Made by a program: the position numbers and the translations under genes. Shown here piece by piece: positions 34,335 through 46,910 of a stretch of 64,000 bases of DNA. This DNA is from Liolophura sinensis (taxonomy: Eukaryota > Mollusca > Polyplacophora > Chitonida > Chitonidae): positions 21,787,295 to 21,851,294 of the forward strand of contig NC_088298.1 of NCBI RefSeq assembly GCF_032854445.1. The letters run 5' to 3'. A model generated the notes under the pieces. It had not been told where the DNA came from and made no database searches. It saw nothing but the letters and a program-made list of their open reading frames with translations. Each line of letters begins with the position of its first letter. Within the stretch, counting starts at the first letter, position 1.

Positions 34335-37300
34335 GCGAAGACGGACAGCATACAAAAGGGATCTGATCCCATGCATATCCGAGTATACCACAGTCCCAGG
34401 TCAGCAGGACAGACAGCAAACAAAAGGGATCTGATCCCATGCATATCCGTGTATACAACAGCCTCAGGTCAGCAGGACAGACAGCAAACAAAAGAGATCT
34501 GATCCCATGCATATCCGAGTATACCACAGTCCCAGGTCATCAGGACAGACAGCATACAAAAGGGATCTGATCCCATGCATATCCGTGTATACAACAGCCT
34601 CAGGTCAGCAGGACAGACAGCAAACAAAAGAGATCTGATCCCATGCATATCCGAGTATACCACAGTCCCAGGTCATCAGGACAGACAGCATACAAAAGGG
34701 ATCTGATCCCATGCATATCCGTGTATACAACAGCCTCAGGTCAGCAGGACAGACAGCAAACAAAAGAGATCTGATCCCATGCATATCCGAGTATACCACA
34801 GTTCCACGTCAGCAGGACAGACAGCAAACAAAAGGGATCTGATCCCATGCATATCCATGTACACCACAGTCCCACGTCAGCAGGACAGACAGCATACAAA
34901 AGGGATCTGATCCCATGCATACCCACGTACACCACAGTCCCAGGTCAGCAGGACAGACAGCATACAAAAGGGATCTGATCCCATGCATATCTGTGTATAC
35001 AACAGCCTCAGGTCAGCTGGACAGACAGCAAACAAAAGGGATCTGATCCCATGCATATCCAAGTATACCACAGCCCCAGGTCATCAGGACAGACAGCATA
35101 CAAAAGGGATCTGATCCCATGCATATCCGTGTATACAACAGCCTCAGGTCAGCAGGACAGACAGCAAACAAAAGGGATCTGATCCCATGCATATCCGAGT
35201 ATACCACAGTCCCAGGTCAGCAGGACAGACAGCATACAAAAGGGATCTGATCCCATACATGTCTGTGTATACCACAGTCCCAGGTCATCAGGACAGACAG
35301 CAAACAAAAGGGATCTGATCCCATACATGTCTGTGTATACCACAGTCCCAGGTCATCAGGACAGACAGCAAACAAAAGGGATCTGATCCCATGCATATCC
35401 GTGTATACCACAGTCCCAGGTCATCAGGACAGGCAGCATACAAAAGGGATCTGATCTCATGCACATCCGTGTATACCACAGCCTCAGGTCAGCAGGACAG
35501 ACAGCAAACAAAAGGGATCTGATCCCATACATGTCTGTGTATACCACAGTCCCAGGTCAGCAGGACAGACAGCAAACAAAAGGGATCTGATCCCATGCAT
35601 ATCCATGTATACCACAGTCCCAGGTCATCAGGACAGACAGCAAACAAAAGGGATCTGATCCCATACATGTCTGTGTATACCACAGTCCCAGGTCATCAGG
35701 ACAGACAGCAAACAAAAGGGATCTGATCCCATGCATATCCGTGTATACCACAGTCCCAGGTCATCAGGACTGACAGCATACAAAAGGGATCTGATCCCAT
35801 GCATATCCGTGTATACCACAGTCCCAGGTCATCAGGACAGACAGCATTCAAAAGGGATCTGATCCCATGCATATCCGTGTATACAACAGCCTCAGGTCAG
35901 CAGGACAGACAGCAAACAAAAGGGATCTGATCCCATGCATATCCGAGTATACCACAGTCCCAGGTCATCAGGACAGACAGCATACAAAAGGGATCTGATC
36001 CCATGCATATCCATGTATACAACAGCCTCAGGTCAGCAGGACAGGCAGGATACAAAAGGGATCTGATCCCATGCATATCCATGTATACAACAGTCCCAGG
36101 TCAGCTGGACAGGCAGCAAACAAAAGGGATCTGATCTCATGCATATCCGTGTATACAACAGTCCCCGGTCAGCAGGACAGACAGCATGTAAAAGGGATCT
36201 GATCCCATGCATATCCATGTACACCACAGTCCCAGGTCAGCAGGACAGACAGCATACAAAAGGGATCTGATCCCATGCATACCCATGTACACCACAGTCC
36301 CAGGTCAGCAGGACAGACAGCATACAAAAGGGATCTGATCCCATACATGTCTGTGTATACCACAGTCCCAGGTCAGCAGGACAGACAGCATACAAAAGGG
36401 ATCTGATCCCATGCACATCCATGTATACCACAGTCCCAGGTCAGCAGGACAGACAGCATGTAAAAGGGATCTGATCCCATGCATATCCATGTATACAACA
36501 GTCCCAGGTCAGCTGGACAGGCAGCAAACAAAAGGGATCTGATCTCATGCATATCCATGTATACAACAGTCCCCGGTCAGCAGGACAGACAGCATGTAAA
36601 AGGGATCTGATCCCATGCATATCCATGTACACCACAGTCCCAGGTCAGCAGGACAGACAGCATACAAAAGGGATCTGATCCCATGCATACCCACGTACAC
36701 CACAGTCCCAGGTCAGCAGGACAGACAGCATACAAAAGGGATCTGATCCCATGCACATCCATTTATACAACAGTTCCCGGTCAGCAGGACAGACAGCATG
36801 TAAAAGGGATCTGATCCCATGCATATCCATGTATACAACAGTCCCAGGTCAGCAGGACAGACAGCATGTAAAAGGGATCTGATCCCATGCATATCCATGT
36901 ATACCACAGTCCCAGGTCAGCAGGACAGACAGCATACAAAAGGGATCTGATCCCATGCATACCCATGTACACCACAGCCTCAGGTCAGCAGGACAGACAG
37001 CATACAAAAGGGATCTGATCCCATGCATATCCATGTATACCACAGCCTCAGGTCAGCAGGACAGACAGCAAACAAAAGGGATCTGATCCCATGCATATCC
37101 GTGTATACCACAGCCTCAGGTCAGCAGGACAGACAGCATACAAAAGGGATCTGATCCCATGCATATTCGTGTATACCACAGTTCCACGTCAGCAGGACAG
37201 ACAGCAAACAAAAGGGATCTGATCCCATACATATCCATGTACACCACAGTCCCACGTCAGCAGGACAGACAGCAAACAAAAGGGATCTGATCCCATGCAC

Positions 37301-37452
37301 ATCCATGTATACCACAGTTCCACGTCAGCTGGACAGACAGCATACCAAAGGGATCTGATCCCATGCACATCCGTGTATACAACAGTCCCAGGTCAGCAGG
37401 ACAGGCAGCATACAAAAGGGATCTGATCCCCTACATATCTGTGTATACAACC
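34335..37452. repeat. 68-bp satellite-like array, about 46 copies
   Basis: Units follow the order CAGCAGGACAGACAGCA, AACAAAAGGGATCTGATCCC, ATGCATATCCGTGTATACC and ACAGTCCCAGGT. Each holds the interrupted palindrome GGGATC-T-GATCCC. At the left edge, paired variants repeat every 136 bases, giving a dimeric higher order. Since 68 is not a multiple of three, the many short minus-strand frames are by-products. Confidence 0.97.
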
Positions 37453-38904
37453 TCCCAAGAGCAGGTCGAAATATCTTAATTTTTGCAAAACATTATTTTT
37501 TTTTTTTTTAACTGAAGACAAAATGACACTTTTATCTATTATTTCTCATCTACAGAAGCTAATATCTCAGAAAGCCCTGCATTTTCCTATTTGGTTTATC
37601 CACATTGATTAGGAGCAAATCTCTTGAAGCTTCAATAATGTAAAGCCGTTAACAAGACAAATAGGCCAATATGATAACAATGCATGTGCTGGGTATCCAA
37701 GCCTTGTGAGATGCCATGATCTATACTTTCTACAGAACATTATCAAAATAGTCTGCTATTAAGCTTCATTAAAGTTCCAACAGGTTTTGAAAGGTCTTTG
37801 AAGAGGTTTCCTTCAGCACAAAATAAACTTCGCACGACAAATCCCATGCGGAATTCACAAATGTAGGAGAATATAATTGTTGTGGTATTTTACTCAGGGC
37901 CATATCTAGAGTCACTTCTGTTCTGCAAAAAAAAGCTGCCCAAAACTAAAAAAGCTGTATTAAAACTATAACAAAATTGGATGGTTTACCAAAAAAAAAA
38001 AGTTTTCATACAAATTTCTTTTACTCACAGAGATAAAAGCTCTTAGAAAGCATCATTATGAGTGGCATTTTTGAAATTTCTTTATCCAGTCAAAATGTTG
38101 CCATTTAAGTTTGGGATCAGAGCCTTTAATGTTTTTCTCAACCTATGGCACAGTTACTGCACGAACATGCCAGGGAAACTGAACAGCTTCTATCAAACAC
38201 AAACGGACAAAAATTATAACATATTATAATTATAATTATAATTAGCCACATGCTTTCATTGATTATTCACAACATCAATGAAGCGTTTAGAGCTGTAAAA
38301 GAGATCATTTTGAAATCTTTTCTTTCAGCGGCGTATAAATGTTGAGCAGAAGTTATCTGTAGAACAGGTAAATTAAGATTAATTGTACTGCTTAATTTTA
38401 GGCAATTTATGTTTCTCTGAGATTGTAACCTTTAAATAACGGTCAGAGAAACACATGACACAAGAATCTTGATGACACAAAACAAGAATTTAAATACCCA
38501 TATCTGGCCTGTCCAATTTTACATAAATTGGTTATGACATTGTTTTATCAAGCCAAATATGTGTGGTAAATTTTAAACATTTATTAAATAATTATCATTT
38601 AAAGGCCAACAAAAGAACAAGAAAATTGGACCAATTAAGTCCATAATTTGTACTAGCTACAGAAATCAAAAATTCAAAAGGAGCGCAATTAAGAAAGTGG
38701 ACTTCCTTTGATACCTAACAATAATTATTATAAAAAAAGTAGGTAATGTTCTCAAAGCAAGCTAAAATATAGTTAATAAGCAGAAATACACATGTATGTA
38801 AAAAAAGGACAATACAACACAGGTAAGGTAGGACTAAATTGAAGGCAAAGTATTTATAAAACACAGGTATAGTAATTAAACACAATGGTAAATTATGTAC
38901 TTAC
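37453..38904. other. No gene recognised
   Basis: AT-rich sequence with several poly-A runs and an (ATAATT)n patch at 38220-38243. Confidence 0.5.
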
Positions 38905-39133
38905 ACCACCGATGCCCAGGCGTATAGCAAACTCTAAAGTCCAGAACACAACGACACAACAACATCATCAGTCCTAGCGTAACTGTCCAGTGTGGATCCA
39001 CGCAGCCCAGAGTGGTATTAGGAGTATAGCTGTAGTATGATGGGTAATACTGAGTCTATGGTACTGAGGTACAGAGCATCTAATGACTCTCCCAACTTGT
39101 CAGCCAGATTTACCTTCTGCTTCCAAAAAGCCC
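38905..39133 (-). promoter_or_regulatory. Candidate minus-strand promoter and first exon ending in a GTAAGT donor
   Basis: On the minus strand, TTTAAATAC (about 39162-39170) resembles a TATA box. Roughly 30 bases downstream a transcript could start and run to a perfect donor, GGT|GTAAGTAC, with the exon ending at 38905. The block is more GC-balanced than its surroundings. An ATG-initiated frame stays open through the donor but encodes nothing I recognise. It could be a first exon for the Elk gene or for an unrelated transcript; the start position is inferred. Confidence 0.3.
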
Positions 39134-41561
39134 TCTAGCCTTCTGCCAGGATTGTACCTCGTATTTAAAGGGGAAAAGCCCGCACGGCTAACTCCAGTAC
39201 AGATTCCCATCAGCGAACCACGTTTGAGAACTTGGTCTGGACCCGACAGCCACTCTTTCTACAGCAGACAGCGTGGACGCACCCCAGAGTTTGTGACTCA
39301 GGGGCCTGAGGACTTCTGTTGGTATTCAGGCTGTAGCAATAGTACAACAGCCCTGCTGTATGACCAGTGCCATCCAAGCCTTGCTAACACAAACTGCTGC
39401 CCGTCAATACAATAAAAGCTACAGCCTCCTGCAGACTTGCGTTGTATCACAGCTAAAGACTCTGAAGACAGGGCCAGAAAACAATGATTTTCCTGCCTGT
39501 ATGTATGACTTACACAACAGACATAGGGAGAAGGGGGGAGAGGTTTCAAACAGTTCATTCAATGGCTATCAGCTGTGCATGCAAATGTAGACTATGATGT
39601 TCCCTGAATTAAACTGCCAGCACAACAGCCAGCCAGCCAGCACCTATGCTCATTGATTCCCTGACAAGCAAAACAGGTTTACCGCCAAATAAATCGCCGG
39701 TGACATTTTACACTGAGCTAGCTGTGAACAAAGACAGCATGCAGGTCAGTGGCAAGCAGCTTTCATTTTTTTCTCTCGATGCATCAACTTTTTTGCGCCC
39801 TCCGGGAAAAGGTAAATTTACGAGAGACCAACGGAAGCTTCGTTATGGTTTACATTACCACGGTGATTTTCTCCCTGATGATTTAATTGTACCAACCTAG
39901 TATCACCACATACATGTACATCCCCACAAGAACCAAGGGCAAAACAGTTTATTCAGCTATGAAATCCATGTTCTTTGAATTCAGGCATTACAACAGTTCA
40001 TAATCCACGAGGCAATTTCCACCATCCATCACGTCAAATAGCTCCAGAGCCATATGTCGATTGAGAGAGCTATAGGGGCTTTTAGCGAGCCACACGAACC
40101 TCAATTTCTATAAACACCCTCTAGCATCTGTATATATACCTAGCTATGGCTCATAAATCAGTCCGATTTCTTGTAACGACAATTCAAGATGATGATACCT
40201 CACAGGCGGAAAGCATTTTACGGAATAAGGGGGATCTTTAAGAAAACGCAATTGGGCTATATAGCCACGGTAATTACCACCTGCACTGGCTACCTGTATA
40301 CTTATGCAGGCTAGCATTTTCTACACCTACAATATACTTAGGTATACATCTATCATGTCATTAGGATGTACAAAAATGTTTTTCTGTTTTTTGTTTTTTT
40401 TTTTTTAACCTTTTTGCACTTTCAGAATATGAGGAAAAATAAAAATATTGCTTACTTTTCTCAACATTTGCATAAAGAATCCATAAATTTTAACGCTAAG
40501 TTTTCTGGAGAAATTTAGAGTGATTATCTCTTTTTCTTCACCATTTTCATAAACATATAAAAACGTCACATTTTCAGTCTTACCCTTTTTTATAACATGC
40601 ATAAGAACATTATCCGTCTTTTTCTTAATCATTTGCATTTAGAAAGGTATAAAAAATATCATCCTTTTTCTTAACTTTCAAACTGGATAAAGATCAATAT
40701 ATTTTACGCGCATTTTACCCCTTTTTTCCTAAACATATGCGTACAGAAAAAATCACTATATCCATGAATTTGTAAACACATTGTTGGTTTTTTGTCTTCA
40801 ACATGCCATTTGTAGATAAATATTCTTTCTGGCTGTTTTTTGACCCTGTGCACAGCGTTTCCTGGAAAAAACATTATCTTTTTCTTCTATGGAAAATACC
40901 CAACTGTAAAAGCAATTTTTATGTAATGAACAAAATAACTTTCAACATATACAGTAGAGCAATTTTGTACACCGAGGGGAGCTCACTTTGCAAAGTTTAC
41001 AAAAATACAGGCAATAGATTTGTGTAAGCAGGATAGTTTTTCTCCCAATTTGTCAAAATAAACAGCTGACAAAACTACTTTAACTAGCTAACTTAAAAGA
41101 TTGCATAGAGGTAATTATTTATCGTTTTTGTGTAGTGAAAACAGTTACAGGAAATACAAATGTCTGTTTAAGGTGGAAATATAATCCTGAAAAGATGCCA
41201 AAAAACAAAAGAGCAAAACTCAAAGCAAATAAAATTCACATGGTTACAAAAAATATCTGACACAGCTATAGAACAGCCAATCATTATATTTGTAGAAGAT
41301 GAAGTTCAAGTTTTGTAACTTTTATTTTTAACTTCCTAAAAAATGGCTTTAATTTGTATTAATTTGCAGGAATTTACAGATGAACTGAGACAGAAGCAAA
41401 TTTATGTTTCCTGACATTCTATATCTTATGTCAAAATTACATGCACATGTAAAACAAACGCTGAATTCAGCTTTGCATTGGTATTTACACATGTGCACGC
41501 AAAATGGGTTTTTCTGCATCCATGAATATATGTGCAGGCCTACCTATGCATGCTGTGATCT
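39134..41561. other. No gene recognised; more GC-balanced at 39134-39900
   Basis: Open frames at 39083-39415 and 39646-39900 have no domain and could be flank of the candidate promoter. From 40380 on the sequence is T-rich. Confidence 0.45.
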
Positions 41562-41828
41562 ATTTGTTTATTTATTTATTTGATTGCTGTTTTACATCAA
41601 ACTCAAGAATATTCCACTGAAGGCAACCAGCATTATGGTGGGAGGAAACTGGGCGGAGCCCAAGGGATACCGAAAAACCATCTGCAGGTTGCTTTATACA
41701 GACCTCCCTAAGTACGACCGCAGAGGAAGTCAACATGAGCTGGATTTGAACTCACAGCAAGCCATACTGGTGAGAGGCTTCTAGGTCACTGCGCCTTGCT
41801 GGCATGCTACCCACTCGGCCATGGAGAC
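41562..41828 (-). mobile_element. tRNA-derived SINE, near full length, diverged
   Basis: TTTATTTATTTGATTGCTG begins the inverted tail, and CGGCCATGGAGACCCC is the inverted head. CATTATGGTGGGAGGAAAC marks the conserved middle. Confidence 0.86.
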
Positions 41829-43009
41829 CCCTGCATACCTGAAGAGTGTAATTCAAGAAGAAAAGTATTAAAATTCTATGACAATTTTAAAACAATTCAG
41901 TGCATATTCCCTTCCATCGTTTTCATAACCGTTACTGACTCCTCATCAATGTTTTATTTTTTTCAGGTTCTATTTCTGCCTTAAAGTACTTGCTACTTGT
42001 TATAAATTTAAGATAAAAACAAAGGTGTAACCTAATTTTGCACAAATATCATTACTCTTAATTATTTCTTGAATTTCAAGTCAACAACGATCATCAATTG
42101 TTATTCCACAGATATTGCAGATGTCAGCCTTAAATGAATGTAAATAAACTTATAAAAACAAAAACAGTCCCAAAAATCACACAAATGCTTTACCCAGGTA
42201 TAGAAGTAAAATAACTGTTATTTCTATTTCTTTTCTGGTTTCTTTTTTTTTTGTACGAATCTTTCTGTCAATGCCAAATTGCAATTACATATGTAAACCT
42301 CAAACTACTGTTCATATGTTAGAATTACAGCATACAGTATACCAGAAGTATCATGTGAATCAGAATAATTGCATTTATCAGAATTATTGTATGTATCATG
42401 ATAAAAATGAGAATTTTTGCATATTCGTCAGAATTATTGCACATGTCAAAATTACTGCATGTTTCCCCTTTATTTAATGTCTTAGTGTCAATATTATTGC
42501 ATGTGTCAAAAGTATCAGCAAATATGCAACATTATTGCACGCTGTAATGATTGTCAAAATTATATCATGATTATAGTTTATATCATTGTTACAGTTTATT
42601 ACTGCATGTATCAGAACTATTTCTACACCATGAGACAAAAGCCTTAATTTCGTACAGAGGCCTACAGAATCCATCATACCAGCTATAGCCACCAGCTGGG
42701 CCTGCATTAAGCCGAGATGTCTTTGTTAACGATTCTGCCACCACGCCTCCTCTGAAGCAGCTACAAGCCGCAATCTAACCCGCCTGTATCATATACAGCA
42801 CATCTACCTGCCTGTTACCTCAATTACTGGAACATTACAGATGGCAACGCAGGAGAAACTGTTCTAACAAGCTTGATGATGGCGTTTTCCCCTTCAAGCC
42901 AAACATAACCTCAGTTCCGTTTCCTGTACGTCACGCTAAATTAGACTAAGCATGCCCAAAGCAAAATTGTTTTTATTACATTTTTTTCTAGATGACAATC
43001 CTCACAGGC

Positions 43010-45062
43010 TAAATATATTTGTTGTTACATTTCCTGTAATCATAGTTATATGATATACTCTTTAAGGAAAAATCTATTACAGTTAAGTAATGCTATGCTA
43101 CACTTGTAAATATAATATTCTACAAGGCAAAACCTATTTTAGTTGTCCTGAAATAGATACACTGTAAAACCTACTTTAGTCCTATATCTGAAACAATAGT
43201 ACTGTACTATATGTACATAATATTCTACAAGGCCAATCACATTTGCAGTTTGCTTCCTGTACTTCCAGATATAGCAAACGCAGCAAAACATATTTTAGTT
43301 GTCTCCTGTACCGGAAAATGCATCTATACTATATGCATATCAGTATATATATAATATTTTACCTGTACTCACAGATATGATACACTCAACGAGGCCAAAC
43401 ATACTTGTGGTTATGTTTCCTCTACTAACAGGTATGATATACTCTACAAGGCCAAACATATTTGTAGCTATTTTTCCTGGACTAACAGGTACTCTCCAAA
43501 CCAAATATACTTGTAGTTGTATTTCCTCTAGTAACAGGTATGATATACCCTACAAGGGCAAACCTATTTGTAGCTATATTTCCTCTACAAACAGGTGTGA
43601 TATACTCTACATTTATTTATTTATTTGATTGGTGTTTTACACCGTACTCAAGAATATTTCACTTATACGATGGCGGCCAGCATTATGGTGGGAGGAAACC
43701 GGGCAAAGCCCTGGGGGATATACACTCTACAAGGCCAAACCTATTTATAGTTATGTTTCCTCTACTAACAGGTATGATATACTATACATGGCCAAACCTA
43801 TTTGCAGTTAGTTTTTCCTCGACTAACAGGTATGATATACTCTACAAGGCCAAACCTATTTGCAGTTAGGTTTCCTCGACTAACAGGTATGGTATACTCT
43901 ACAAGGCCAAACATATTTGTAGTTATGTTTCCTCTACTAACAGGTATGGTATACTCTACAAGGGCAAACCTATTTGTAGTTATGTCCCCTCTACTAACAG
44001 GTATGGTAGACTCTACAAGGCCAAACCTATTTGCAGTTAGGTTTCCTCAACTAACAGGTATGATATACTCTACAAGGCCAAACCTATTTGTAGTTATGTC
44101 TCCTCTACTAACAGGTATGGTAGACTCTACAAGGCCAAACCTATTTGCAGTTAGGTTTCCTCGACTAACAGGTATGATATACTCTTCAAGGCCAAACCTA
44201 TTTGCAGTTAGGTTTCCTCTACTAAGAGGTATGATATACTCTACAAGGCCAAACCTATTTGCAGTTAGGTTTCATCGACTAACAGGTATGATATACTCTT
44301 CAAGGCCAAACCTATTTGTAGTTATGTCTCCTCTACTAACAGGTATGGTAGACTCTACAAGGCCAAACCTATTTGCAGTTAGGTTTCCTCTACTAACAGG
44401 TATGATATACTCTACAAGGCCAAACATATCTGCAGTTAGGTTTCCTCTACTAACAGGTATGATATACTCTTCAAGGCCAAACCTATTTGCAGTTAGGTTT
44501 CCTCTACTAAGAGGTATGATATACTCTACAAGGCCAAACCTATTTGCAGTTAGGTTTCATCGACTAACAGGTATAATATACTCTTCAAGGCCAAACCTAT
44601 TTGTAGTTATGTCTCCTCTACTAACAGGTATGGTAGACTCTACAAGGCCAAACCTATTTGCAGTTAGGTTTCCTCTACTAACAGGTATGATATACTCTAC
44701 AAGGCCAAACCTATTTGTAGTTATGTTTCCTCTACTAACAGGTATGATATACTCTACAAGGGCAAACCTATTTGCAGTTAGGTTTCCTCGACTAACAGGT
44801 ATGGTATACTCTACAAGGCCAAACCTATTTGTAGTTATGTCTCCTCTACTAACAGGTATGGTATACTCTACAGGGCCAAACCTATTTGTAGTTATGTTTC
44901 CTCTACTAACAGGTATGATATACTCTACATGGCCAAACCTATTTGTAGTTATGTTTCCTCTACTAACAGGTATGATATACTCTACATGGCCAAACCTATT
45001 TGCGGTTATGTTTCCTCTACTAACAGGTATGATATACCCTACAAGGCCAAACATATTCTTGT
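43010..45062. repeat. 57-bp minisatellite, about 28 clear copies plus decayed left edge
   Basis: The unit is GGTATGATATACTCTACAAG, GCCAAACCTATTTGCAGTTA, then GGTTTCCTCTACTAACA. From 43010 to about 43370 the copies are badly decayed; from there to 45062 they are clean. A SINE interrupts at 43611-43716. Units 44141-44425 and 44426-44710 form two copies of a 285-bp five-unit block. The unit is exactly 19 codons, so a 420-codon frame arises on the plus strand and a 165-codon one on the minus strand; neither looks like a gene. Confidence 0.95.
43611..43716 (-). mobile_element. Tail-only SINE inserted in the 57-bp array
   Basis: It runs from ATTTATTTATTTATTTGATTG to GGGCAAAGCCCTGGG. The array motif GATATACTCTAC lies on the left, and GATATACACTCTAC on the right is its probable target duplication with a 2-base insertion. 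The insertion postdates that part of the array. Confidence 0.87.
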
Positions 45063-45319
45063 GACAGAGTCCATGCCTTCAAAGCATTGGCACCACTGAA
45101 GTATCATGCCGAAGACACCAGACATGACACCCCACACAGTCACATTATAATGACAATGGGTCAACCAGTTCTGTTTCCTCGTTCTAACCTCTCAGTGCTG
45201 AGCGCTAAGTCAGGCAGCAGCAAGTAAATGTACCACTTTCAAAAGTCGTAAGTAAATTTCGACTTCAGTCTGACAGCCGTCACCTATAAAAATTACCACA
45301 TCAACTTTTTATTTTTAAG

Positions 45320-45520
45320 AACTGGATGTACTGTAATTCTTAATCATTTTCATATGTTTGCAAGGTGTTTATTCAGGCATATTCTGAGGGCATTATTCTG
45401 TGCAGATTGATAAAATAATATTTTTGGTGAAGCCCTGAAAATTGCCAATACAACAACAACTCCAAATTCAAATTATAAATATGCACAAATTGCTCTATAA
45501 GTCGCTCTTTGTGTACAAAA
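45320..45520 (+). repeat. Dispersed repeat D, copy
   Basis: TACTGTAATTCTTAATCAT, GGCATATTCTGAGGGCATTA, GTGCAGATTGATAAAATAAT and GTGAAGCCCTGAAAATTGCC follow the same order. It lies just beyond the 57-bp array. Confidence 0.6.
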
Positions 45521-46729
45521 AGCTTAAGGAATTAAGGTACATGGAATTAGAGTACATGCTGTCAAACAAAGCATTTTAAACAAGGTGACTTTAAGACTTC
45601 GTTATTTAGCGGAATAGAAAGCTATAATCTACTTGAACCACATGTGACTGTATCTTCTAATCAAATTTTTTCTTCAGGGCAACACTGTTTTAATTAACCC
45701 CTGCTAGTCTTTCACAAACAAAAAAAGGAAAAATTACATACCTATCATACTATCCAAACGAGCCAATTAATTAACAGATAAGATCAAGAATACAACACAC
45801 CTCAGGATTAGAATTATACTCAATGGCTGCAAGGCCACAAAATGGTTACTATGGCTATATTATTCCTTGTCAATGCTCAAAACCATTCTCTTAGATGTGA
45901 ATCCATAAAATCATGTTATCTGATAGAAGGGCCCTTGTGGGTGTATAGTGAGCGAAGGAGGAGAATAGTTATGAGACAGACGACCAAGACAAATAAGGAG
46001 ACAGACAGGCAGACAGAGTAACAGACAGGATAGACAGACAGACAAATAGACAGGACAGACAGATCCCAAATTACATCAGCAGTTTGTACACAGGACTGAC
46101 ATGACAGTAACTAGCTTACTGTATATTTACCTAGGATATAAAACCCTCAACTTGAACATCAGACAAAGTCATTATACATCCATATAATGTTTTGTAAAAT
46201 ATTAAAATAATTATATATTTGACAAACAATAATAAAATAAGGAAACCAATAACTTTACCAAAAAAAAAAGAAAAAAAAACCATTAAAAATTTGTAATGCA
46301 TCAAATGGACCTGGTTTCGTTTTCTTTATTTCTTTTTTCTTTTGGATGAGTTATGCCCGTAATAAAACCCTGTCAGTTCCGTTCAATGGTATTAGAAGAC
46401 CAACACTGATTCATCAAAATAAATCCTGCATACAGAATCAGATTAATAATTTACCCCAACGCGATATTTCTGTTTAAAAAAAAAAAATGTTGTTCTTTTA
46501 TCTGGGAAATTCTGTGGTTATAGAGCCTCATAGCAATGTAAACCAAAGAGGTCAGCAACGCTTCACAACATTCCGATAAACAAAAAAAATAACTTATTCT
46601 CTTTCTTTGTGCTACGAATATCCACACAAAGCTGACAGAGAATAATTTGAATCTCGCTAACGCCAGAGAGCTTTCGTAAGTTACAACACTGAACGCAGAT
46701 GTGTACGCGCTATAAAGTTATATACTCAC
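45521..46729. other. No gene recognised; (GACA)n-like strip at 45975-46068
   Basis: The strip 45975-46068 is an irregular GACAGACAGA repeat. The rest is AT-rich with poly-A runs. Confidence 0.5.
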
Positions 46730-46910
46730 ATGTCAAGGTAGCGATTTACGACTGTAGATGGGTAACATATGCTATACACCCTCTCTCCCAAGTGGTTACA
46801 TCAAGCAGCTGAGCGTAAACAAAGCTCAGGAGTCGCTAAGATTCACACAACTACCCATGCATCCCTTCAACAATTCTCCAGCTCGCTCGCACATGTCTAT
46901 TGATCCGAAA
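46730..46910 (-). promoter_or_regulatory. Candidate minus-strand TATA promoter and non-coding first exon in a CpG-richer block
   Basis: The stretch 46680-47250 is visibly richer in CG dinucleotides than the window. On the minus strand, TTATAAGG (46938-46945) could be a TATA box. About 30 bases downstream a transcript could start and reach a GTGAGT donor, with the exon ending at 46730. No long frame is present, which fits a 5'-UTR exon. The Elk start exon lies 32 kb downstream on the same strand and needs such an upstream exon, but the link is inference only. Confidence 0.3.

Noticed and set aside
34188-37315. Many 60- to 78-codon minus-strand frames
   Set aside because: They are shadows of the 68-bp array, offset by multiples of 68 bases, and each is cut off when the frame shifts.
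34335-37452. Resemblance to a CRISPR array
   Set aside because: Units are directly adjacent with no unique spacers, and the context is an animal nuclear genome.
39083-39415. 110-codon plus-strand frame
   Set aside because: No recognised domain; it overlaps the candidate minus-strand promoter region and is more simply flanking DNA of balanced composition.
43802-45064. A 420-codon open frame made of 19-residue repeats
   Set aside because: The 57-bp unit is a multiple of three, so open frames arise on both strands. The variants are mostly amino-acid changing (R/G/W, Y/D, P/A), which argues against selection on a protein.
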